NCBI RefSeq assembly: GCF_943913405.1
Contig: NZ_CALTYA010000015.1
Span: 9,103-73,102, forward strand
Source: an uncultured Flavobacterium sp.
Lineage (GTDB): Bacteria > Bacteroidota > Bacteroidia > Flavobacteriales > Flavobacteriaceae
Direction of reading: 5' to 3'
Length of the DNA stretch: 64,000 nt
The notes beneath the pieces are model-generated. The model made no database searches and was not told the DNA's origin. It saw only the letters and a program-made list of their open reading frames with translations. This document shows positions 57,956-64,000 of this stretch, piece by piece (the stretch's first letter is position 1; each line of letters begins with the position of its first letter). The position numbers and the translations under genes are program-made.

Positions 57956-60352
57956 ATGAAAAAATTAATCATGTTACTGTTGTTAGGAAATTTTGCGTCT
58001 TACTCGCAAGAGATTTCCCTGTCTGGAAAGGTAAACGACGGCTCTCATCAAGCCGTACCTTTCGCAGATGCACTGCTTTTGCAGGCTAAAGATTCCTTGA
58101 AATATAAGAGTTCGCAGACTGACGAATCGGGAATTTTTACTTTTAAGGAAATAGAAAAAGGAAATTACATCATTAAGGTCTCAGCCGTAGGCTTTGGTGA
58201 TTTTTACAAAGCCTTGAATGTTCAGAAAGATTCAGTAATGGCACCAATAGCCTTGCATGAAATAGAAAACAAGCTCGACAGCGTTACTATCACTGCAAAA
58301 AGGCCTATTGTAAAAAGGCTAATCGACAGGTTGGAGTTTTCAGTAGAAAATTCATCCCTTTCATCAAGCAATGCGTGGGACATTTTGAGCAAGACACCGG
58401 GCGTACTGACAAGTTCTTCAGGTGGAATTACCATTCGCGACAGCCAAAGCATTCTTGTGACTATCAATGACAAAAAAATCTACCTCACCGGTGATGAATT
58501 GAAGCAGTTTTTAGAAAACACGAATGGGGAAGACGTGAAATCTGTTGAGGTAATTACCAATCCGCCGGCAAAATATGAGGCGCAGGGAAGCGCAGTCTTG
58601 AATATCAAGCTGAAAAAGAATTTTTCATTAGGATACAAGGGCAGTTTCAGTGCCGCTTACGTACAGTCGATGTACCCAAAAGGAGTAACTTCAACCAGCC
58701 ACTATTATAAAGGTAAAAAACTGTCTTTGGCTGGCCGATACAGTTTTGGTTCAGGAGTCTATGTCAATGAAGGCAAGGATGTAGCGCATTATTTAAAAGA
58801 AGACGGCTCAATTTATTCCCGATGGGAGAGCATTATGAGGCGAAAATCAAAATCTCCGGCACAGCATTCTTATCGACTGGAAGCTTCTTATGAAATTGAT
58901 TCCCTAAATACGGTAGCCGTAGGAGGCACAGGATTTTTAGCGCCGAAGCAAAGCGGTAATTTTGCAGTCCCAACGCTTATTTATGGAAGCGACGGGATTA
59001 TTGATTCCTTATATGTAACCAGAAATAGCCGAAAAAATCCTGTTCGAAACAATGCTTACAATGCTTCTTTCGAACATATCTTTAAAGACAAGGCAAAATT
59101 GGCTTTAGCAGGAGATTATACGAATTACAAACAGCAAGAACGCCAGGATATAGGCTCAGAATTTTCACTTCCTAATGAAAATCCTTACCGAATGGGGCGT
59201 TTTATCAGCGATAATACCCAAGATATCGAGCTTTTCTCAGCCCAAGCCGATTATACGAATGAAAGCAACGGAACCCTTGAAGCCGGAATGAAATTCGGGA
59301 ACGTGAAAGCCGACAGCAACCTGGATTATAAAGATGTAATCGAAGGCAATCCAGTTAATAATGCTGATCGAACAAGTCGTTTTTTATATGATGAGTCGAT
59401 TTGGGCGGGCTATGTAAGTTATGGAAAAGAATTAGGAAAATGGAGTCTCAAGGCAGGCCTTCGAGGAGAATATACAGCGCTTAAAGGAAACTCGGTAACG
59501 ACTTCTGAAATCAATGAACAAAATTATTTCAAGGTGTTTCCCACACTTTACGCACTCTTTAAGCCAGTAGAAGGTCATGAAATCGGGATTTCTTATGGAA
59601 AGAGAATTACAAGACCGCAGTACAGCCGATTGAATCCGTTTCGTTCTTATTACAATTCCTATTCTTATTTTACGGGAGATCCAAAACTGCTGCCGACCAT
59701 CACCCACAATATTAACTTGCTGTATACCTTGAAAAGCAAATACAATTTTGATCTTTTCTACCGCCTTGAGAAAAATCCGTCGATGGAAATCTCTTATCAA
59801 GATTATGAAACCAATACTCTGGTTTACCATTTCACGAACATCAAGAAAGATTTTGCTTTCGGTTTAGAGTTTAATACCAATCTTACCCTTTATGATTTCT
59901 GGGAAACAGGCCTTCAGGCAGGATTGAGCTATGTTGAAGACCGCTTTCAAGGCATTGACGGCAATTTCTATAAAAACGGAAAGCCTACGTATAACGGAAG
60001 CATAAACAACCGCTTCGCATTGAACAAAAAGAAAGACCTGAATGCAGAATTGAACTTTCAATACAATTCTTCGTCAGTGCAGGGCACTTTTGTCTTTACC
60101 CAGACGTCGAATCTGTCAGCCTCTATCCGCAAGAAAGTGTTGAAAGAAAAAGGTGAAGTATACTTAATCTTCTCTGACATTTATCGCGGCGAAAAAGAAA
60201 CAGTAAAAACTGACTATGCCAACCAATATAATTACTTTGATTCTTATGGCGACAGCCAGAGCTTTCGAATTGGCTTCCGCTATAATTTCGGAAACCAGAC
60301 TTTAAAAAACAAAAGACAGGAAGTGCAGACAGAAGAACAGCAGCGACTATAG
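57956..60352 (+). CDS. TonB-type outer-membrane beta-barrel receptor
   Basis: A 798-residue outer-membrane protein. The signal peptide (MKKLIMLLLLGNFASYSQ) is followed by a carboxypeptidase-regulatory-like barrel (about 20-105, GKVNDGSHQAVPFADALLL). A plug-like region follows (GVLTSSSGGITIRDSQSILVTI in pieces), and then a large beta barrel of the OMP_b-brl_3 (outer membrane beta-barrel family) kind with GLRGEYTALKGN and SYGKRITRPQYSRLNPF. It lacks a typical Ton box that I can identify. It is divergent from the histidine kinase operon and preceded by its likely binding sites, so it is the likely target of the system. Confidence 0.88.
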   Translation: MKKLIMLLLLGNFASYSQEISLSGKVNDGSHQAVPFADALLLQAKDSLKYKSSQTDESGIFTFKEIEKGNYIIKVSAVGFGDFYKALNVQKDSVMAPIALHEIENKLDSVTITAKRPIVKRLIDRLEFSVENSSLSSSNAWDILSKTPGVLTSSSGGITIRDSQSILVTINDKKIYLTGDELKQFLENTNGEDVKSVEVITNPPAKYEAQGSAVLNIKLKKNFSLGYKGSFSAAYVQSMYPKGVTSTSHYYKGKKLSLAGRYSFGSGVYVNEGKDVAHYLKEDGSIYSRWESIMRRKSKSPAQHSYRLEASYEIDSLNTVAVGGTGFLAPKQSGNFAVPTLIYGSDGIIDSLYVTRNSRKNPVRNNAYNASFEHIFKDKAKLALAGDYTNYKQQERQDIGSEFSLPNENPYRMGRFISDNTQDIELFSAQADYTNESNGTLEAGMKFGNVKADSNLDYKDVIEGNPVNNADRTSRFLYDESIWAGYVSYGKELGKWSLKAGLRGEYTALKGNSVTTSEINEQNYFKVFPTLYALFKPVEGHEIGISYGKRITRPQYSRLNPFRSYYNSYSYFTGDPKLLPTITHNINLLYTLKSKYNFDLFYRLEKNPSMEISYQDYETNTLVYHFTNIKKDFAFGLEFNTNLTLYDFWETGLQAGLSYVEDRFQGIDGNFYKNGKPTYNGSINNRFALNKKKDLNAELNFQYNSSSVQGTFVFTQTSNLSASIRKKVLKEKGEVYLIFSDIYRGEKETVKTDYANQYNYFDSYGDSQSFRIGFRYNFGNQTLKNKRQEVQTEEQQRL

Positions 60353-60368
60353 CCAAATTCAAATCAGG

Positions 60369-60394
60369 GCTGCTTAAATTTATTTTAGGCAGCC
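60369..60394. terminator. Hairpin after the receptor gene
   Basis: GGCTGCTTAAA and TTTAGGCAGCC form an imperfect stem around a 6-nt loop. A second stem AGCCAT/ATGGCT lies just after it. One of them probably terminates the receptor transcript. Confidence 0.5.
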
Positions 60395-60540
60395 ATTTCT
60401 TAATATGCAATGCCAATAAATGGCTGTTTTTTAGCTGTTTCATAATCAGAAGAATATACCGATCCAAAAAAAAGCTGTATATTTGAAATTGCTTCTGTTC
60501 CTGTGAGAAATCTATGCCACCCCCTTCCAGGCGCTATTAA

Positions 60541-60548
60541 TAGTTTTG
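60541..60548 (+). promoter_or_regulatory. -7 promoter element TAGTTTTG for the response regulator
   Basis: An exact TAnnTTTG match directly at an earlier in-frame TTG (60546), which excludes that codon as start. No convincing TTG is found at -33. Confidence 0.5.
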
Positions 60549-60566
60549 CAAGAGTACAAGGCATCA

Positions 60567-60998
60567 ATGCATATGAACAGGAAAGGGGAAATTATTGTTA
60601 TCGATGATGATATTGATGACAGAGAGATTATGGCAGAATTGCTGAGCAGTTTGGGCTACTCAAACAAGATTGTATTGCTGGCTGACAGCGAACAGGCCTT
60701 TAATTATCTCAAAAAAGAAGAAGTCAAGCCATTTATGGTAATCTCTGACATCAACATGCCGAAAATGAACGGCTATCAGCTTCGCGACAAGGTGCTTGAA
60801 GACGCTGCACTTGCCGAAAAATGCATTCCTTATTTATTTTTTACCTCTTCTGGAAGCCCTGAAACAATATCATCGGCTTACAAGAGATCTGTACACGGAT
60901 TTTTCCAAAAAATAAACGACTACAAGACATTTAAGGAAGCATTAAAAAAGATTGTAGAATATTGGCAGATAGCCGATACTCCGGTTACAGATTATTAA
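60567..60998 (+). CDS. Single-domain response regulator
   Basis: A receiver-only protein of 143 residues from ATG 60567; ATG 60573 is equally possible. The acidic pocket is in VIDDDIDDREIM, the phospho-acceptor Asp in ISDINMPKMNGY and the conserved Lys near GFFQKINDY. There is no output domain. Receiver-only regulators of this type often act with phytochrome-like or hybrid kinases through protein contacts. The two-component genes are 3 kb away and on the other strand, so its kinase is unknown. A terminator follows. Confidence 0.9.
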   Translation: MHMNRKGEIIVIDDDIDDREIMAELLSSLGYSNKIVLLADSEQAFNYLKKEEVKPFMVISDINMPKMNGYQLRDKVLEDAALAEKCIPYLFFTSSGSPETISSAYKRSVHGFFQKINDYKTFKEALKKIVEYWQIADTPVTDY

Positions 60999-61011
60999 GA
61001 TTAAAAAATCG

Positions 61012-61047
61012 AAAAGGGCATTGCCTTCCTGAAAGCTTTGCCCTTTT
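61012..61047 (+). terminator. Terminator of the response regulator gene
   Basis: AAAAGGGCA (61012-61020) pairs with TGCCCTTTT (61039-61047), followed by a short A/T run. Confidence 0.75.
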
Positions 61048-61097
61048 AAATACTTTATTTCAATTGCAGTATTGTCTGTAAGGTTGTTGTTATAGGC

Positions 61098-62000
61098 TTA
61101 GAGCCAGTCATTTGCAAGCATCCAGTTTTTAAGATTGTCCATCCATTTATCCAAAGTCGTTTTGTTGTCCATCCCAAAGCCATGGCCGCCGTGAGGATAG
61201 AGCAGCATTTCGCAATAAATGCCATTTTTCAGCAGTGCTTGATAATAGGCAAGGCTGTTTTTTACTGAAACATCGGCATCATCAGAAGCGTGGACTATAA
61301 ACGCTTTAGGCGTATTCGGAGTTACCTGCATCTCACAAGAATATAGTTTTTTGATTTCTTTGGATGGATTTTTGCCAGCCAGATTTTCCCTGCTTCCCAA
61401 ATGCGTAAGGCTGTCTGAAAAGCTGATCACGGGATAGATAAGGATAGAAAAATCGGGGCGAAGCGAAGTCTTGAGTTTATTGTCGATTAATGAGCGGTTG
61501 AACAGTGTAGAAGCCGATGCCGCCAAATGACCTCCTGCTGAAAAACCCATTATCCCGATTTTTGCACTGTCAATCTTCCATTCTTTAGCTCTTTCACGAA
61601 CCATTTGAAGGGCACGCTGTGCATCTTGAAGCGGTCCTATAGTTTTGTCTTCCATTATTTCATCGTTTGGGAGCCTATATTTTAAGACAAAAGCCGTTAC
61701 GCCGATCTTATTCAAAGCCTGGGCTACATCTGAACCTTCATGTCCTGCTGCCAAAATGCCATAACCGCCACCCGGGCAGATAATCACGGCACTCTTCGAC
61801 TTATTTTGTTTTTTAGGCTGGTAAACCGTAATTGTCGGTACAGAAACTTCGCTGATGATAAGGATTCCGTTATTTACTGATTTTTCTTTATCGGCAGTCG
61901 GCTTGCTATTTGGAATTTTATTTTCATAAAGCGGATAAGTCTGCTGTGCATTGGCAAAAGTAAAACCGAGAAAGGAGATAAGCAGGAAGAAAATTTTCAT
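61098..62000 (-). CDS. Secreted alpha/beta-hydrolase (esterase type)
   Basis: A 300-residue secreted hydrolase. I start at ATG 62000 (MKIFFLLISFLGFTFANAQ, a signal peptide); the longer frame to 62105 has an unlikely N-terminus across the -7 element. The oxyanion motif HPGGGYG-like CPGGGYGIL is followed by the nucleophile elbow GFSAGGHLAAS (Ser), the acid in HASDDADV and the catalytic His in HGGHGFG. It resembles BD-FAE-type sugar esterases (acetyl-xylan/pectin deacetylating). The real substrate is unknown. It is divergent from the 21-bp array on its right. Confidence 0.9.
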   Translation of the reverse strand: MKIFFLLISFLGFTFANAQQTYPLYENKIPNSKPTADKEKSVNNGILIISEVSVPTITVYQPKKQNKSKSAVIICPGGGYGILAAGHEGSDVAQALNKIGVTAFVLKYRLPNDEIMEDKTIGPLQDAQRALQMVRERAKEWKIDSAKIGIMGFSAGGHLAASASTLFNRSLIDNKLKTSLRPDFSILIYPVISFSDSLTHLGSRENLAGKNPSKEIKKLYSCEMQVTPNTPKAFIVHASDDADVSVKNSLAYYQALLKNGIYCEMLLYPHGGHGFGMDNKTTLDKWMDNLKNWMLANDWL

Positions 62001-62020
62001 GATAGCATCTTTAAGAAAAG

Positions 62021-62028
62021 CAAAGATA
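62021..62028 (-). promoter_or_regulatory. -7 promoter element TATCTTTG for the hydrolase gene
   Basis: An exact TAnnTTTG match on the minus strand, 21 bp before the start codon at 62000. Confidence 0.6.
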
Positions 62029-62158
62029 AATGCTTTTTCGCTGAAAGTGCTTATTTTGGTTGCTTGTAAATCTCTGAATAATCGTTTCGTAAAAAACTTG
62101 CCCAATTAGACAGTTTTTTTATTAAAGCTGATATGGAAAGCACATTCTTTTTTCCAAA

Positions 62159-62536
62159 ATAAAAAGCACTTAAAATTCATTAATCGCTATAAATCAAGTA
62201 TGTATGAAAATTTCGACCCTATAAATGAAATTTCTGACCCTCTAAATCGATTTTTCGACCCCCTAAATGAAAATTTCGGGTGTCTAAATCAATATTTCGA
62301 TAGCCTAAATTGATTTTTCGACCCCCTAAATCGATTTTTCGATGGCCTAAATGAAATTTCTGACCCCCTAAATGAAAATTCTGACCCTCTAAATTGATTT
62401 TTCGATAGCCTAAATGAAAATTTCGGGTCAATTAATTGACATTTCGAATGCCTAAATTGATTTTTCATTTTTATAAATAAGCACTTCAAATCGCCAAATA
62501 AGAAGTTGGGATTCAAAAATGAAAACTTCGAAGAAA
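62159..62536. repeat. Degenerate 21-bp tandem array B
   Basis: Eighteen units step at exactly 21 nt from 62159 to 62536. The twelve central ones (62201-62452) are unmistakable, the others decayed but still in phase. Consensus: TAAAT-NNA-WWTTTCGA-N5. TAAAT and TTTCGA are nearly fixed. Positions 6-7 take only GA, CG, TG or CA. Positions 15-21 vary most (GACCC, GATAGCC, GGGTGT, GATGGCC). Units at 62474, 62495 and 62516 continue the series on the gene side, and 62516 is again a good match. The array ends 168 bp before the gene at 62705. It has no similarity to array A at sequence level apart from period and AT-rich core. Confidence 0.85.
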
Positions 62537-62704
62537 AAAGTGAAAATGAAAATTTAAAAAGTAAGTTATTTCCTTAAAAAAGAGGTCAATAATACATTAA
62601 TTTTGATGTATTGGGGCACATTTCTGCCAAAATTTCTAACAATGTATTTCTTTAAAGTATATGTTTGGTCAAAAAATAGTATAAATCATTAAAAACCAAA
62701 CAGT
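62537..62704 (+). other. Gap between array B and its gene
   Basis: AT-rich. TTTAAAGTATATG at 62651-62663 is identical to 15682-15694 in array A. The rest is unremarkable, and I found no convincing TAnnTTTG promoter. Confidence 0.4.
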
Positions 62705-63607
62705 ATGAATGCCATGCAAGAAGCTCAATTAAGTATGTTTAGAGCAGTTGAAAGCCACGGAGATGCCAACCCACAAATCGTGGCACTCGTTCCTGCTTTT
62801 CAAGCCTCATTTTTTCTTTTCAAATCTCAAATCACGAACCTCATCGAAGCGATGCAGAAAGAAGATTTGGTCACCAAGGGAATCACGGTGGGGAAAAGCG
62901 AAGCTAAAAAAGAACTTTGCAAATTTGCATCACAAATTGCGTCGCCCATTTTTGCCTATGCAGAAACGACAGGCAACAGCCAGTTGAAAAATGAAGTCAA
63001 TTTCTCTTATTCAAAGCTGGTGCAGACCAAAGACGACGGACTGGCGCCGAGGGTAAGAAACATCCATGCTTCGGGTGTAGAAAATTTAGCCAGCCTCGAA
63101 GGCTATGGTATCACCAGCCAAATGCTCGACCAATTTTTAGGAAAAATTGAAGCCTACAGCCTTAAAGTGCCGAACCCTAAAAATGCGGCGGCGGTCAAAA
63201 AGACCATCCGTGAAAACATCAAGGTGATGATGAAAGACACCAATGCCATCTTAAAAAACCAGATGGACAAAAGCATCGTGATTTTAAAAGCAACCAACCC
63301 AGATTTTGTAAGCACTTACCTGGCAAACCGAGTAATAATCGATCCGCCAAAAGGGCAGACACAGCTGAAAGGAAAAATTGTAAACATCATGGACAAAATG
63401 CCCATCGAAGGAGCAACCATTGCCATTGACACTTTCACGGCAGTAACAGATGCCAACGGTAAATTTCAAATCGGCAACATGCGTTTAGGTACCTATAATC
63501 TAGAAGTCATGGCAGATGGATTTGAACAGGCTCCACAGGCGAGCGTTTTGATAAAGCAGGGGAAGATTAATGTTTTTGCTATTGCTTTGAAGCCGGAGAA
63601 GGTGTAA
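62705..63607 (+). CDS. Array-associated helical protein, type 2, with regulatory-like barrel
   Basis: A 300-residue protein with no signal peptide. Residues about 1-205 are helical. Residues about 219-298 form a carboxypeptidase-regulatory-like beta barrel (KGKIVNIMDKMPIEGATIAI, DANGKFQIGNMRLGTYNLEV). Residues 123-151 (SGVENLASLEGYGITSQML and on) align without gaps to residues 130-158 of the protein at 15846, 9 of 29 identical, with I/L and Y/F also matching. Both genes follow a 21-bp array and end at their own terminator. This one adds the barrel domain. A barrel normally found on secreted proteins on a cytosolic-looking protein is odd. The function is unknown. Confidence 0.78.
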   Translation: MNAMQEAQLSMFRAVESHGDANPQIVALVPAFQASFFLFKSQITNLIEAMQKEDLVTKGITVGKSEAKKELCKFASQIASPIFAYAETTGNSQLKNEVNFSYSKLVQTKDDGLAPRVRNIHASGVENLASLEGYGITSQMLDQFLGKIEAYSLKVPNPKNAAAVKKTIRENIKVMMKDTNAILKNQMDKSIVILKATNPDFVSTYLANRVIIDPPKGQTQLKGKIVNIMDKMPIEGATIAIDTFTAVTDANGKFQIGNMRLGTYNLEVMADGFEQAPQASVLIKQGKINVFAIALKPEKV

Positions 63608-63643
63608 GGGCACTGTTCTAAAATTAGAAATTTCTTTTTATAG

Positions 63644-63680
63644 CCACGCTATCTGTAATTTATGGGTAGCGTGGTTTTTA
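63644..63680 (+). terminator. Terminator of the type 2 helical protein gene
   Basis: CCACGCTA (63644-63651) pairs perfectly with TAGCGTGG (63667-63674), followed by a T run. Confidence 0.85.
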
Positions 63681-63797
63681 TTTTTATAAAAATGTTGAGC
63701 TAATTGAATTGAGGCTAGCTTTAAGATTAAATACTGTTATAGTTGTATATTTTAAAAAGCTCATAAAATGATAAATTTTTAAATTTTTTGCTGTTTT

Positions 63798-63836
63798 TTA
63801 CGGAAAACCGTAAATATGAGTAGGTATTTATACCTA
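63798..63836. promoter_or_regulatory. Two dyad elements upstream of the last gene
   Basis: TTACGG-AAAA-CCGTAA (63798-63813) and TAGGTA-TTTA-TACCTA (63821-63836) are both perfect 6-4-6 dyads with centres 23 bp apart, about two helical turns. They look like two operator sites on one face of the DNA. They lie 130 bp before the start of the last gene. The regulator is unknown. Confidence 0.55.
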
Positions 63837-63965
63837 ATCTTGTGGTTTAAATGTGAATTTTTTGTTAGGATGTTGATTTTAGTAGTATGTTTGGCTATGG
63901 ATAATATAATTTCCAAATAATATTAAAAACTATGCTAAATAAATTTATTATAAGTTAATTTAAAA

Positions 63966-64000
63966 ATGGTAGATAGAACAGCAATAGATACAATAAAAGG
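63966..64000 (+). CDS. Start of a gene cut off by the window end
   Basis: From ATG 63966 the frame reads MVDRTAIDTIKG and leaves the window after 35 nt. Twelve residues do not allow a reliable family call. The I-K-G start recalls N-termini of restriction- or ABC-three-component-type defence proteins that continue GYxYQ, but this is a weak impression. The paired dyads upstream suggest that it is a regulated gene. Confidence 0.35.
   Translation, partial: MVDRTAIDTIK

Noticed and set aside
61996..62105. Longer N-terminus of the secreted hydrolase
   Set aside because: It crosses the -7 element and would hide the signal peptide at internal position.
62219..62516. Two overlapping minus-strand open frames in array B
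   Set aside because: They are an arithmetic result of the 21-bp period. No start context, signal or family similarity supports translation; kept only as a finding to test.
62159..62536. CRISPR array
   Set aside because: Units are 21 bp with no separate constant repeat and unique spacer, and no cas gene is nearby. The same holds for the array at 15482.

Overview
The window looks like chromosome from a Flavobacterium-type member of the Bacteroidota. It is AT-rich. Promoters match the Bacteroidota housekeeping form (TTG near -33, TAnnTTTG near -7). Gene content fits: TonB-dependent receptors with carboxypeptidase-regulatory N-termini, head-GIN/DUF2807 proteins, a PspC/PadR envelope cluster, RskA/ECF pairs and two unrelated aconitases in tandem. 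I see no rRNA, tRNA, CRISPR array, prophage or insertion sequence.

Layout. 0.3-0.45 kb: a hairpin-rich stretch, possibly a small RNA. 0.5-4.8 kb: three overlapping periplasmic PPIase/chaperone genes. 4.9-11.4 kb: a MoxR ATPase, then acnB and a mitochondrial-type aconitase. 11.4-15.1 kb (minus): MazG-like, tag, AraC regulator, an SDR gene broken by one stop codon, DUF1801, a secreted protein. 15.4-16.5 kb: a 21-bp-period tandem array followed by a helical protein gene. 16.5-23.6 kb (minus): a Crp/Fnr fragment, a complete Crp/Fnr gene, and a PadR-PspC-GIN-DUF4870 envelope cluster. 23.8-32.6 kb: thioesterase-like, SDR, grpE-dnaJ, a NatAB-type ABC exporter, a sigma-54 activator without a DNA-binding domain, half a DEAD-box protein, DUF2007, GNAT. 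32.7-43.2 kb: M23 peptidase, TonB receptor, EF-hand lipoprotein, pyrD, HMG-CoA lyase, TPR histidine kinase, guaB. 43.2-49.6 kb (minus): Kef-like antiporter with its oxidoreductase, purB, sirtuin, anti-sigma/ECF pair. 49.6-55.7 kb: TrmH-type methylase, RNA helicase, rdgB, a candidate small RNA and small membrane proteins. 55.7-62.0 kb: a two-component system, a divergent TonB-type receptor with phased GTTAACC sites, a response regulator and an esterase. 62.2-63.6 kb: a second 21-bp-period array followed by another helical protein gene. The final bases start a further gene.

The most unusual signal is a repeated module. At 15.4-16.5 kb and at 62.2-63.6 kb a degenerate, non-coding tandem array with an exact 21-bp period ends 100-170 bp before one uncharacterised gene that has its own terminator. 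The array sequences differ, but the two proteins share an ungapped core of 29 residues with 9 identities (an L-x3-G-[LI]-T-x2-M-L motif). Each module sits divergently from its left neighbour, and the first one abuts a truncated Crp/Fnr gene. This suggests a mobile or multiplying array-plus-protein family. Function is unknown and the family link is inferred from reading alone.

Other points of interest are a probable minus-strand small RNA at 54.3 kb, three copies of a nested-hairpin REP-like element, a DnaJ with only two zinc motifs, and the degenerate NtrC-like and DEAD-like proteins encoded side by side.
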